From: Cylindrotheca closterium
Taxonomy: Eukaryota; Bacillariophyta; Bacillariophyceae; Bacillariales; Bacillariaceae
DNA length: 64,000 bases
Assembly (NCBI GenBank): GCA_933822405.4
Contig: CAKOGP040001668.1
Coordinates: 1 to 64,000, forward strand
Reading direction: 5' to 3'
Shown: piece after piece, positions 9,361-18,758 of the stretch
Layout: the number at the start of each line of letters is the position of its first letter
Position numbering within the stretch: position 1 is the first letter of the stretch
Translations under genes and position numbers: made by a program
The notes under the pieces: generated by a model
The model's database searches: none
What the model was told of the DNA's origin: nothing
Seen by the model: the letters and a program-made list of their open reading frames with translations, nothing else

Positions 9361-11328
9361 ATGGATCAATTCGGCAACAACATGGAAGACTTTAGTGAAG
9401 GTGGAAATGATTTTCTGCAGAACATGCTGTACGAAGATCGATCCAATAATGACTCGAGTGGATTAGATGCTGATGCCTTGTTGCGAGAAGCTTTCAATCG
9501 ATCAGCGACCTCACTGGGTTCCGATCCATTGCTGAAAGATGGAGAAGACGATGTGATGATGGATGCGGGATTTGACAAAAGTCCTTTCTTTGCAAAGAGT
9601 CCATTGAAGAGCCCGGAAATCATGAGTAAACTACTACAAAAGAGCGGATTGCCAGATTTAGGGAGTCTGACTCCTGGTACTGGTACTAGTGGTAATGCGG
9701 TTTGGGGGTCATCGGCTCCGGACAATCAAGGGTCCTTTGGGCAACAGCAGAATTTCTTTTCTCCACAGCAAGGAAATAAACCACTGAACGCCACTCTGGA
9801 TGCCACACCGCTAAGTTTATCGCTAGGGAGAGGCGGAGGAGGCATGTCATCCAACAATAACAATTTTGGAAACAACAACAACGTCAACAGTAATAACCCG
9901 TTTGGAGGAGGAAGTGGGGGTATGGCTAGTAACAATAGTTTTGGAATGGGGTTCGGCAATTCCATGCGGCGAAAGACTTCCAACAACAATATGACCAATG
10001 CCAAATTTGGGGGCTCGGTCATAAAGGCTAGCATAAGTTCCAACAAAATGAGAGCCCATAAGAGTGATGGTTTACTGGCACGAGCCTTTAAACAAAAGTA
10101 CAATTCCAACAACCAGTTGAACAAGACGAATAACAATGCGGAGATGACAGTGGCTGCTCAGATCCCGCGGAATGCCATTTCTTCGTATGTACCCGATTCC
10201 GGTAATCCTAGTGGTCCCACTCCTACCTTTGGTAATGCTTCTACGAATCAGGGAGGACAGAATGCCAGCTGGGGTTCGCAACCGGGTCCATCCAACAGTA
10301 CCAAGCAATCACCCTTTTCCAAATTCTTGGCGGAAAATTCCAGTGGACGCAAGAACGATACATCCATGATGCCCAACAATAATTACCAGCAGCAGCCAAA
10401 GCAGGATACCTTTGGAACGGTACGATTCAACACCAATGCCAATTCGAAGTCTTCTTCCACGATGCACGATGCTTTGCGAATGTACAAGAAACAATCCAAA
10501 ACACAATCTGCTTTGCGCCAGTCATCACAGTCATCATTACGGAAGCACTCACAGTCTGTGGCAACCTTTGGAAAGACGAACATAGAATCACTCCTTCCAC
10601 CCCAGCATACCTCTGGTTTCAGAAGCTTTGGCACGGGGAACCAGAATTTCTCCTTCAATCTCAATCGAAATACCCCAAATAACACAACTCCAATACACAA
10701 GGATGCTGATGCACCCAGCCTGCTACATCAATCTTGTCGCTTGTATCCAACCACCGCCGCAGTTATGGAATCCGCCTTGCGGATGGATCCTGATGCGGTG
10801 CGCAAGCCCATCACGCCAATACTGGAAAAGGGGCAGGCCAAGAAACTACAAAATACCTACGGTTACCCTTTGAACATTGCTCTGTCGCATGGTGGAAGCT
10901 TGGAGGTCCTCAAAATGCTAGCGGAAGCGGCTCCAGAAATTTTGCTGGAAAAGGACGGGACAGATGGATCGAGATCCTTGGGAATTGCAGTCATGGCCAA
11001 CTATGACTGGTCCATTATTAGTATGCTTTTGAGGACAAACGTCAAGTGCATTCAAGTGGCGGATCGAAGAGGGAATTATCCGCTGCACATTGCCGCCAAT
11101 CATGGTCTTTCTTTGGGGATTGTCAAGAAACTCTATCGTCTATTCCCCAAAGCGTTGCAAATGAGAAATTTCCATTCGGAAACGCCTCTGGACATTGCCC
11201 AACGATCCACGCGTTGCTCGGAAGAAGTCATGAACTTTTTGCAAGCAGCGGCCTTTTCGGGTCTGGAAAGTGCGGCCAATCACATGCAGACTCTGGAAAT
11301 GGACGATCTCATGGAAACCAACTTATAA
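9361..11328 (+). CDS. Ankyrin-repeat protein with a long low-complexity N-terminus
   Basis: 655 residues in one exon. Residues 1-450 are Asn/Ser/Gly/Gln-rich and predicted disordered, with acidic patches near the start and a basic/Asn stretch around 195-260. Residues ~455-640 carry four to five degenerate ankyrin repeats: S-L-L-H-Q-S-C-R, G-Y-P-L-N-I-A-L-S-H-G-G, R-G-N-Y-P-L-H-I-A-A-N-H-G and S-E-T-P-L-D-I-A-Q-R. Such proteins are numerous in diatoms and act as binding scaffolds. The partner cannot be inferred. No signal peptide or membrane segment is present. A nuclear or cytoplasmic regulatory role is a guess based on composition. It converges on the AAA ATPase with 104 bp between the stop codons. 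Confidence 0.8.
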   Translation: MDQFGNNMEDFSEGGNDFLQNMLYEDRSNNDSSGLDADALLREAFNRSATSLGSDPLLKDGEDDVMMDAGFDKSPFFAKSPLKSPEIMSKLLQKSGLPDLGSLTPGTGTSGNAVWGSSAPDNQGSFGQQQNFFSPQQGNKPLNATLDATPLSLSLGRGGGGMSSNNNNFGNNNNVNSNNPFGGGSGGMASNNSFGMGFGNSMRRKTSNNNMTNAKFGGSVIKASISSNKMRAHKSDGLLARAFKQKYNSNNQLNKTNNNAEMTVAAQIPRNAISSYVPDSGNPSGPTPTFGNASTNQGGQNASWGSQPGPSNSTKQSPFSKFLAENSSGRKNDTSMMPNNNYQQQPKQDTFGTVRFNTNANSKSSSTMHDALRMYKKQSKTQSALRQSSQSSLRKHSQSVATFGKTNIESLLPPQHTSGFRSFGTGNQNFSFNLNRNTPNNTTPIHKDADAPSLLHQSCRLYPTTAAVMESALRMDPDAVRKPITPILEKGQAKKLQNTYGYPLNIALSHGGSLEVLKMLAEAAPEILLEKDGTDGSRSLGIAVMANYDWSIISMLLRTNVKCIQVADRRGNYPLHIAANHGLSLGIVKKLYRLFPKALQMRNFHSETPLDIAQRSTRCSEEVMNFLQAAAFSGLESAANHMQTLEMDDLMETNL

Positions 11329-11432
11329 TATTAGTCGTCGGAACCAATCTACCAGTTACTTGCCCTCTCAAGCAATAAAAGCAATAGAGCATATAATGGT
11401 TACAATTTTAAAACAAAGCTTCTCATCTCTAC

Positions 11433-13052
11433 CTACAACTCATCAATATCGGAATCAGTGATAAAATCATCAGAATCAAAGTCTTCCGAATCGCTAGCAA
11501 AGTCATTTTGGTTTTCATTCCACAGCATTTCATTCATTACATTCGACGGCTCGACTGGTATCTGGAATTGATAGTAAGTACCCGCGGGTGTTTCAAAATA
11601 GCTACCACCATTGGGATCGGTAGAGACGCCCTGGGCGTTTTGATGTTGTTGTGGGACATGTGGCGAAAGGAACCCCTCTACTTGCTTCACATAATCCATC
11701 GTGAATCTGGTTGGTGGAACCTCAACAAGTGCTTTTTGGACATCAATCATAGTCAATGTTTCATCGAGCCGCTCCATTGGCCCTTTCCGACAGGCACTCT
11801 GCAAAATGTGATACAAGTCAGATGGAATGTATCCTTCTGTTTGGCCTGCAAAATACTCGAGAACTTCACGTTCAATTGGGGGCAACTTGTGACCAACCAT
11901 CCATTTCAAGAATAAATCGAGGCGGTCATCATAGGTGGGTACACCAACGTAGTGTCGTTGTGGAAGGCGTCTCCAAACAGCTGGGTCACAGTCCCAAGGT
12001 CGGTTCGTAGCACCAATAAACATAACTTTTGGATTGTTGATTTGGTCAGAGGCGACACCATCCCACCATTGCAGCCATTCTGTTTTCATGTCTCGGCTCA
12101 CTTCGATTTCTTCTGAATTGCGTAATTTGAACAATCCATCCAATTCGTCTAGCACGACAATGCAGGGGCCAAGGAGAGAAACAAGCGAAAATAGGGAGCG
12201 CACTCTCATTGTACTCTCTCCGTAGTACTTCTTCTGCATCAAAGATGGTGTGACTACCAAAGTAGGCAAGTTACTTTTGTTCGTAATCGCTTTCATCAAT
12301 AGACTTTTTCCACATCCCGGAGGTCCCCAAAGGGCGAGTCCTTGACGCCCAGATTTGACAAAACTGTCATATGGTGTTACAGCTCCTCTTTGCGCTCGTG
12401 CATTGAAAGATACCCAATCATTGATATTTTGCTTTATAGCGCCAAGTCCTCCCACAGAATCAAATGTAGTTTTTCGATCGGACTGAAGCAGGCAATCATG
12501 CAACATGTTTGCTTGGTCCACTGTCAACTGCATTACAATATGTTCTAATTGCTGTATCGATAGACCTGCCTGCTCATAGAGGTTGAGAGCAATTGATGCT
12601 AGCCATGGCAAGGAGAGAGGTGGTTTTGGGGTGATTGCAACTTGGCTTTTTTCTATCCATGCAATCAAATCTTTTACTTCGCTTCTGGAAAGTGCATTTT
12701 GACTGTTCGATGAGAATTCGTTGTTGAGGTCTCGTATCGTAGAAACCAAATCTTTGCACAGTGCAGCTACCAGGTATGCAATGACACCATATTGACAGTA
12801 TGTCATGGCTTTTGAAGCTGCTGCTGAAAAATCCCCATCCTTAACGAAACCAAAACGGCGATTCGACAACCATTTTGGTCGTTTCCATCGAAGAGTGGGT
12901 AATTGTAGTGCATTGTTATTTTGTTCTTTCTCTCTTTGAACACTACTGCTCTGCCTTGAAACGCGTGGCGGTGACTCCCTCGAAGACGAGCCATTTGTCG
13001 TTGACAATGATGTGTGCGCGAGAACCAGCAGTAATAATAATGACGCTTTCAT
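11433..13052 (-). CDS. Msp1/ATAD1-like AAA+ ATPase with N-terminal signal peptide
   Basis: 539 residues in one exon. Residues 1-20 form a hydrophobic signal sequence. A basic region and a possible second membrane helix (~85-105) follow. The AAA core spans ~200-430: G-L-G-A-I-K entry, Walker A G-P-P-G-C-G-K-S (~243-250), a pore-loop K-Y-Y-G-E, Walker B V-V-L-D-E-L-D (~297-303), sensor 1 A-T-N-R-P and the R-R-L-P-Q-R arginine-finger region. The architecture matches Msp1/ATAD1 translocases that pull mislocalised tail-anchored proteins from mitochondrial or peroxisomal outer membranes. A cleavable-looking secretory leader is atypical and points to the ER or a compartment of the complex plastid. 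The C-terminal ~60 residues are acidic (D/E/S-rich). Divergent from the plastid-type gene at 13320. Confidence 0.82.
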   Translation of the reverse strand: MKASLLLLLVLAHTSLSTTNGSSSRESPPRVSRQSSSVQREKEQNNNALQLPTLRWKRPKWLSNRRFGFVKDGDFSAAASKAMTYCQYGVIAYLVAALCKDLVSTIRDLNNEFSSNSQNALSRSEVKDLIAWIEKSQVAITPKPPLSLPWLASIALNLYEQAGLSIQQLEHIVMQLTVDQANMLHDCLLQSDRKTTFDSVGGLGAIKQNINDWVSFNARAQRGAVTPYDSFVKSGRQGLALWGPPGCGKSLLMKAITNKSNLPTLVVTPSLMQKKYYGESTMRVRSLFSLVSLLGPCIVVLDELDGLFKLRNSEEIEVSRDMKTEWLQWWDGVASDQINNPKVMFIGATNRPWDCDPAVWRRLPQRHYVGVPTYDDRLDLFLKWMVGHKLPPIEREVLEYFAGQTEGYIPSDLYHILQSACRKGPMERLDETLTMIDVQKALVEVPPTRFTMDYVKQVEGFLSPHVPQQHQNAQGVSTDPNGGSYFETPAGTYYQFQIPVEPSNVMNEMLWNENQNDFASDSEDFDSDDFITDSDIDEL

Positions 13053-13153
13053 CTTTCCATTGTGGGTCAGTCGAATTACAAAATATTTTTGAGAAGTGTT
13101 GAGGTTTCCTTCTTTCTTTCGTTGACGGGCGATGGATGGACGTTTTACTCGAG

Positions 13154-13195
13154 TGAGTCATTTGTGGTGACATGACGGACACTATAAACACGTCA
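13154..13195. promoter_or_regulatory. bZIP-type motifs in a divergent promoter
   Basis: TGAGTCA at 13154-13160 and ACGTCA at 13190-13195 lie between two divergent genes (starts at 13052 and 13320). In Phaeodactylum, TGACGT/ACGTCA-type sites are CO2/cAMP-responsive elements, and aureochrome bZIPs bind related sequences. The function here is inferred from motif identity only. Confidence 0.3.
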
Positions 13196-13319
13196 TACAG
13201 TGTATGCTATGACATTCTGATTCACCAGGATGACGATGTGGACACAAGAAAAGTCCTCGGTAGTTACTACAGTATCGTTTACATTTCAGTTCAAATCACA
13301 GTACAACAAAGACTCGAAA

Positions 13320-13943
13320 ATGAAAGTATCCATCGCTACAGCACTCTGTCTCTTGCCCACCGTGCTATCATTTGGCGTTGTGCCACCAACCGCTGTTACA
13401 GTAACCACCCAATCAAGGTATGTTGAGATGTTTTACAGCTGACTGAGTTCTTTCATGACGAGCTCAATTTCTGACGTTCGATTTCGACATAGCCAAGCAC
13501 TCTTTGCCAAGGGGTTTGATAAATCTAAGAAGCCTGCGAGCAAGGAGAAATCTGCTGCTCAAATTGAGAGAGAACAGATGAGCAATAAGTATGACGACAT
13601 TGCCGCTTCTGGGGGTCAAGAATACGCCATTTTCGTCCGCCAGTTTGGAGGAGAGGACGGATCCTGGTTGCCATGTGGAAGCATTGCTGTTCCTAGAGGA
13701 GCTCAAGTTTCTGATGCCATTTTTGGAAACGAGGAACCACTCAAGCTATCAATTGTCAGAACTTTCCCAAAGTTGAAGGGTTTCGAGGCAGAATTTGAAT
13801 ACGGATACAACCTCAAAATTTTCCCAGATGATCCAGTCGAAGTTGCAACTAAGAACATGAAGCCTGCTGGTCCTTCGATTGGTAACTGGATCTCCAATGT
13901 TCTCAGCCCCATCGATGCCAGTAAAACCCCACCACCTCAATAA
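13320..13943 (+). CDS. Plastid-type leader protein, possibly HHL1-like
   Basis: Two exons, 13320-13417 and 13493-13943, with a 75-bp GTATGT..TAG intron. The split Ser codon restores frame and gives ~182 residues. The N-terminus is a signal peptide ending V-L-S-F-G-V, resembling the A-S-A-F cleavage motif of diatom plastid precursors (Phe at +1), followed by a Thr/Ser-rich transit-like stretch. The mature part has a charged helix (D-K-S-K-K..E-R-E-Q) and a compact ~90-residue domain with Y-A-I-F-V-R-Q-F, W-L-P-C-G-S-I-A-V-P, F-P-K-L-K and Y-N-L-K-I-F-P motifs. This domain resembles the HHL1 family, which protects photosystem II under high light in plants, but I hold that assignment at about 40 percent. 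Its start lies 267 bp from a divergent AAA gene. Convergent with 14043. Confidence 0.7.
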
Positions 13944-14042
13944 ATGTATCATTAGAGAAACACTTGTACGCTAACTAAAATGCAAAAAACGAATTCGCTA
14001 GATTATACAATGCATGTCTATCAAATATGAGACATCGAGAGT

Positions 14043-14582
14043 TCAATTCCCATCTTCATCGTCTTCAGATGGCGCTGGATCAGAGTCATCACAGTCGTAC
14101 AGAGGTACAGCAAGCTTCTGCTGAAACATTGGGTTGCTTTTTTGCGGTTCTTGCATACGCTTTGCCTTTGCCATCATGTGGGCCATCCTAGATCCACCTC
14201 CAGAGCCAACCTGAAGGTTGCTGAATTCGTCAAAAGGGTCATTGTCCTCCTCGTCGAGGTCATCACGATTTCCCATTGGTTGTGCTTGCTGCTGCTCCAA
14301 AAACGCCCGAGCTTGGGGTGATTTATCAAGGTATTCTCTTTGACGCTCTTGGAAAGCGTTTCTTCTCTCATGGAATTCTTTATAGTCCTCATCGACCTTC
14401 TTACGATCCCCCTCATCGCCGCCTAGACCACTCAGATAATCCCCGTTGTCCCATCCACGCCCGCCAACCATTGGGCAGCCCACAGCATTGTACTTTTCAT
14501 ACTGTGGTGCGAAAGCATTTGAGAAGCTTTTGTTTGTGAATGCAAGCAATAGCAATAAGAATTCGATCTTCATGGTTGCCAT
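14043..14582 (-). CDS. Unknown protein with plastid-type N-A-F-A-P leader
   Basis: 179 residues from the ATG at 14582 (a second in-frame Met at 14573 is equally good). The hydrophobic leader (residues ~5-17) ends S-N-A-F-A-P, a strong match to the diatom bipartite plastid presequence cleavage motif. The mature part is charged and mostly helical: a G-G-R-G-W-D-N-G segment, then E/R/Q-rich helices (~55-105), then a Gly-rich linker and an acidic C-terminus ending D-E-D-G-N. No transmembrane segment follows the leader, so a soluble stromal or lumenal protein is likely. I do not recognise the family. Convergent with the 13320 gene (99 bp apart), and followed on the same strand by another plastid-type gene. 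Confidence 0.72.
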   Translation of the reverse strand: MATMKIEFLLLLLAFTNKSFSNAFAPQYEKYNAVGCPMVGGRGWDNGDYLSGLGGDEGDRKKVDEDYKEFHERRNAFQERQREYLDKSPQARAFLEQQQAQPMGNRDDLDEEDNDPFDEFSNLQVGSGGGSRMAHMMAKAKRMQEPQKSNPMFQQKLAVPLYDCDDSDPAPSEDDEDGN

Positions 14583-14908
14583 CTGCTGTTCTTTTTGTGA
14601 AAGCAATTTGAAAACGAAAAATGCTCGACCAAATCGACCGCTTAGGACAAATGCAGAAATGGAGATATGAAATTACGACGACGCCTATAATCTACGAGTA
14701 CACTTCTTCCATGTCCTATAGTAACACAGCCAGCCTATCAAACACAAACTTTTAGCTACTATTGGAGATAGTGTACAACGGACCTGTGTCATGATTACAC
14801 TACGAATACGCCTACTCTACACTTCTTCAACGTCGCTCCTACAGGGGGCCCAGTAAGTGAACACACCAGCCAGTCAGCTTATCAATCCCAAACGTTTTGA
14901 TACTATTT
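14583..14908. repeat. Intergenic with a diverged tandem duplication
   Basis: Two related segments (~14690-14760 and ~14810-14906) share blocks such as ACACTTCTTC, CCAGCC and a closing TACTAT. They look like a decayed tandem duplication of the downstream region of the 14909-15830 gene. No gene is seen. Confidence 0.35.
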
Positions 14909-15830
14909 TTAAGGCATCCAGCTGAAGTATTGGTTGTAAGACGGATTCTTGATTGGAGGATCCATGAGATCAACGAAGCCATAATGACCTGACGCGTAAC
15001 CAGAGATAAGGTCGTATGCGTAGTAGAAGACGATGCAGGCCCAGATACCAGACAGGATAAGCTGTTTTGGCGATGTATTGGCGTTTCCGTAATCTCTCTT
15101 TGGTGCTCCCTTCTTTTCGGCCATCTTTTGCACGGCCCAGTCTTGTGGGTTTTCGAGATAAGCGTCCTGTCAAACAATGCAGTTAGAAAGGTACAGTATA
15201 GTACTGAAGGAGAAAACGTCTAGGAAACTTACCATGTTTCCTTGGGCCTCCTGAATTCAATTGAAAAACGCAATTTACAATGGAATGTTGAGAAAAATGA
15301 ATGAGGATACACCAACTCAAACAGAATATCGGGTCATGATATCTCTGTAGCACTCACAAGCCGATCGCACTTCTCGGTGGCCATCATCTTGTAAACTCCT
15401 TGTTCGTATTCCTCACCATTGAGAACACGCTGGACGAATGGGAGGGGACCGGCGCGGATCAAGGAACCTAGTAGTACATCATCATTGTTGAGATATTGTG
15501 AGGAGCAGTCAGCATGAAGAACGATACATTGTGAGAATGTATTGTTTGAAGCCAGAATCATAGATTTCGAAAGCGATTGACAACTCCAAGGGATCGGCAC
15601 AGTGATCAATATTTTCCCATACATTCATGGATTTACTCACCAACTGGCCCATAGGCTGGAGTGGCTTCTTCGTCATTTTGAGGAATCCATTTTTGGGTGG
15701 TTGGATCGAACTTTGGAGCCATGTCTCGAGCTGTGCTGGATCGACCTGTTTGCTGGTGAGCAGGGGCAAAAGCAGATGCTCCTTGGAAGGCAGCGAGAGC
15801 AACGCAAAGAAGAGAAAGCCTGGCGATCAT
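14909..15830 (-). CDS. Plastid thylakoid membrane protein with A-S-A-F-A-P leader; four exons
   Basis: Exons in transcription order are 15641-15830, 15358-15467, 15233-15250 and 14909-15166. Every junction is GT..AG and the frame closes, giving 191 residues. The third exon is only 18 nt and encodes E-A-Q-G-N-M. The leader ends G-A-S-A-F-A-P, the canonical diatom plastid cleavage motif. The mature protein has a K-F-D-P-T-T-Q-K-W stretch, a conserved-looking core (L-P-F-V-Q-R-V-L-N-G-E-E-Y..M-M-A-T-E-K), a D-W-A-V-Q-K-M amphipathic helix, one transmembrane helix (~residues 140-160) and a Pro/Tyr-rich tail ending Y-F-S-W-M-P. This fits a small single-pass thylakoid subunit, perhaps one of the red-lineage-specific photosystem subunits (inference). 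It diverges from the PhoD gene across only 154 bp. Confidence 0.82.
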
Positions 15831-15984
15831 GGTTACGTCTTCTTTGCTCCAACGTTGAGAAAATAAGTGGATCGATCCAGCACCTCGTACGTGAAATGAA
15901 ACTTCAACTTCGAAAAGTAGGACTAGTTCGATTGATGCTGCCGAAGAATTCAAATCAAACTCATCATCATTGAGAACACAAAAG

Positions 15985-17499
15985 ATGAACACGACCACCG
16001 GTACGGTTTCGAGAATCATCCTTGGATCTTGCAACTCACAACACCACGAGCATCAGCCACTTTGGCCCGTAGTTCAGTCTCGGAACCCAACTTCCTTTGT
16101 CTGGGCGGGTGATGCGGTATATGCAGATGATCGAAAAGTAGAGAAACAGATACTGGACGCATCACCCGAATACCTGAAACACCTTTTGCAAGAGCAACGA
16201 AATGAGCCTGGGTACAAATCACTCTTGGAAAGTGGTGTAGAAATATTTGGGACGATAGATGATCATGATTATGGTACAAATAATGGAGACAAAACGTTTC
16301 GTTGGAGACGAGAGAATGCAATTGAGTTTGTCAACTTCCTAGACCTTCCTGACACCTCACCAATGATGAAACGAGCAGCAGCAGGACTGGGCGTGTATGG
16401 TGTCCAAGTTTACGATTTCAACGAACCTAATCCAAGGAAACGGTTATTGTCAGACGAAGCTGCAGGCTTGGATCCAGACGTAGTACCTGATCTCGATCCA
16501 TCCGCGACACAAGAGCCTTTATCGATAGGCAACCGACTGGTGGCAGTTTTTGTGCTCGATGTCAGGAGCAATCGAACACCATGGCCAAAAACGCTCAAAG
16601 AAAAAGTGATGAACAAAAATGATGGTTGTATGCTGGGAGATGAGCAGTTTAAATGGTTTGAAACCGCCATTGGTCGCTCCAATGCTACTGTTAATATTAT
16701 TGTGACTGGATTACAAGTACATGCCGAGAGATATTACGACAGCGCCAAGGTAGAAAACTGGAACGGATTTCCAAAGTCACAGCATCGCTTGTACCAGGCC
16801 TTGCTACAGCCCAACGTTCGAGCACCCATCGTGATTTCGGGCGACGTTCACCATGCGCAACTTCTTCGCAAGGACTGCAGACAGAGGGGATCAAACACAC
16901 TCCGTCCCCTGTACGAGGTGACCACTAGTGGCATGACACATTCATGGGGATCAGTTGAAACTTCTACCTGTGGACGAATCCGTCTCGGTCGTCTCTGCAA
17001 TGTGACGTACATGAACCATGCCAAACGATTTGTGCTTCACTTTGCTCATCATATATTTCCGTGGAACGAATTGATTGTGGACGATGATTCCAATCAAATG
17101 CAGTACACTTTGAACCTCAACGTTGCAGAGTTAGAATTCGACTGGGAAGACCGTCAAGTCTTTACTCGGATTTTAGGCCACAAAGGCCAAACGATTCTGG
17201 AACAACGATGGCCATTTCGAAGCTTGACCAGTATTGAGGAAACCATGGTTGCTGATAGAGATTTTCAATCGTTGTCGCATCGTTTGCAACGTCAAGCAAC
17301 AATAATAGATCAAGACGACTGGATATGTGTGCATTATACAGGTAGCCCAAGCCCGGTTTCATTTGCCATGGCTAGTATAGCTACTGCATCTTTGGTTTCA
17401 ATCCTTTTGAGTGCCCCGTTGTTGATTCCAATACTCTTGCTTTGGTTGCTACTCACCAAGCGGCGGAAGCGATCTTCAAGTAAGCAAAAATCTGAGTAA
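15985..17499 (+). CDS. PhoD-like metallophosphatase with C-terminal membrane anchor
   Basis: 504 residues from the first ATG at 15985. The PhoD-type metallophosphoesterase motifs appear in order: G-S-C-N (~residues 12-15), V-W-A-G-D-A-V-Y-A-D-D (~35-45), T-I-D-D-H-D-Y-G (~90-97), D-V-R-S-N-R-T-P-W (~190) and G-D-V-H-H-A-Q (~283-289). These supply the Asp/His ligands of the bimetal centre. There is no N-terminal signal peptide. A strongly hydrophobic segment (~residues 460-490) is followed by a basic tail K-R-R-K-R, so the enzyme would be tail-anchored with the catalytic domain in the cytosol. The substrate is unknown: PhoD relatives cleave phosphate mono- and diesters, and some eukaryotic PhoD-like enzymes process GPI or lipid phosphates. 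Confidence 0.87.
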   Translation: MNTTTGTVSRIILGSCNSQHHEHQPLWPVVQSRNPTSFVWAGDAVYADDRKVEKQILDASPEYLKHLLQEQRNEPGYKSLLESGVEIFGTIDDHDYGTNNGDKTFRWRRENAIEFVNFLDLPDTSPMMKRAAAGLGVYGVQVYDFNEPNPRKRLLSDEAAGLDPDVVPDLDPSATQEPLSIGNRLVAVFVLDVRSNRTPWPKTLKEKVMNKNDGCMLGDEQFKWFETAIGRSNATVNIIVTGLQVHAERYYDSAKVENWNGFPKSQHRLYQALLQPNVRAPIVISGDVHHAQLLRKDCRQRGSNTLRPLYEVTTSGMTHSWGSVETSTCGRIRLGRLCNVTYMNHAKRFVLHFAHHIFPWNELIVDDDSNQMQYTLNLNVAELEFDWEDRQVFTRILGHKGQTILEQRWPFRSLTSIEETMVADRDFQSLSHRLQRQATIIDQDDWICVHYTGSPSPVSFAMASIATASLVSILLSAPLLIPILLLWLLLTKRRKRSSSKQKSE

Positions 17500-17605
17500 G
17501 ACTATGGAAACATAATGCATCCTTTGCTATACATTCATACAGTCTCTATTTTAAAATCTCCCACCACGCACTGGGGCAAAACTGTTGTTCGGCAAATGCA
17601 ACTAT

Positions 17606-18758
17606 TTAGTTGTTGGCGAAGTCAACTCCCTTTTGGATTTGTTTCTTCAAGTCTGGAAGCATCTTGTCCAACCATCCTTGTTCGTAGGCGGTAATTTCTC
17701 CAAATCCTAGAACTTCTTCGACACCATCCTTGCCGAATTTGCAAGGTGAAGCAAAGTATGGGGAATCTGTCAAGGTAGATTCAACATATGCGCATTGGAC
17801 AATGCTATCGTCTCCATCCATTGCCTTAAGAACATTTTCGGCAAACACATATCCAGCATAAGCCATACTCAAGGTGGCGGAACCGGCTCCTGCCTTGGCC
17901 TTGACGACTTCGTCACCACCAAATTGAGTTCGGACGGTCAATGCTTCCAGTTCTTCATCAGATGGGCTGAATCCCTCAACTTGAGAGAAGAGAGGAAGAA
18001 TAGTGATTCCAGCGTGTCCACCAATCACAGTGACATCAACATCGTCGGGGTTCTTGCCCATGGCGTTTCCGACAAAAGTATTGGCGCGGCAGACATCCAA
18101 AGTGGTGACACCGAGGACCTTCTTTGGGTTGTAGACGCCCTTCTTCTTGAGCACTTCAGCGGCAATTGGAACGGTACTGTTGACGGGGTTGGAAATAATG
18201 GCCAAAACGGCGTCGGGGCAGAAGTCTCCACAGGCTTCGACGAGTGTCTTGACAATTCCTGTCGAAATAAATTAACGATGAGGAGGGCCAAGTAAACAAT
18301 CCATTTTAAACAAAACAGCCCTGCTCAAGGCATCACGTGTGCACACTCAACAATAATTTATACATACCTGCATTAGTATTGAAAAGATCGTCACGAGTCA
18401 TGCCTGGCTTTCTTGGAACTCCAGCAGGAATCACAACGACGGCAGCATCTTTCAGGGCAGCTTCCAAACCAGTATCGTGGGTTGGAGGCCAAGTTCCAGC
18501 CGATGGCAAGTGGCCAGTGACACTGGAATTGGAGGGAATGTGGGAAAGATCCGCAGCGACACCGGCAGTACCAACAATATCGTAACAGCTGAGTTCGGTC
18601 ACTTGGGGAGAAAGCTTCATGAGCAAACTCAATGGTTGACCGATTCCACCACCGGCTCCCAAAACGCATACTTTCTTCCCCATGGCTGCAGTGGATGAGT
18701 AAAAACGGCTTTTATTTGCTAGCAACCTGCCAGTATGAGCAACTCCTTTGGAAAACAT
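17606..18758 (-). CDS. MDH: NAD-dependent malate dehydrogenase, mitochondrial type
   Basis: Two exons, 18368-18758 and 17606-18258, with a 109-bp intron (GTATGT..CAG). The split Gly codon joins the reading frame to give 347 residues. The N-terminus (residues 1-26) is basic, Ser-rich and amphipathic, like a mitochondrial presequence, before the Rossmann motif G-A-G-G-G-I-G-Q (~34-41). The coenzyme-specificity Asp is in S-C-Y-D-I-V. Substrate arginines are in [17 protein letters not shown] is the nicotinamide loop, and the catalytic His is in V-I-G-G-H-A-G-I-T. It interconverts malate and oxaloacetate in the TCA cycle and redox shuttles. The length and motifs are canonical. The upstream 574 bp are shared with the divergent BTB gene. 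Confidence 0.93.

Noticed and set aside
9726..10136. Minus-strand Leu/Pro-rich ORF
   Set aside because: It lies within the low-complexity coding region of the ankyrin protein and mirrors its Asn/Gly codons.
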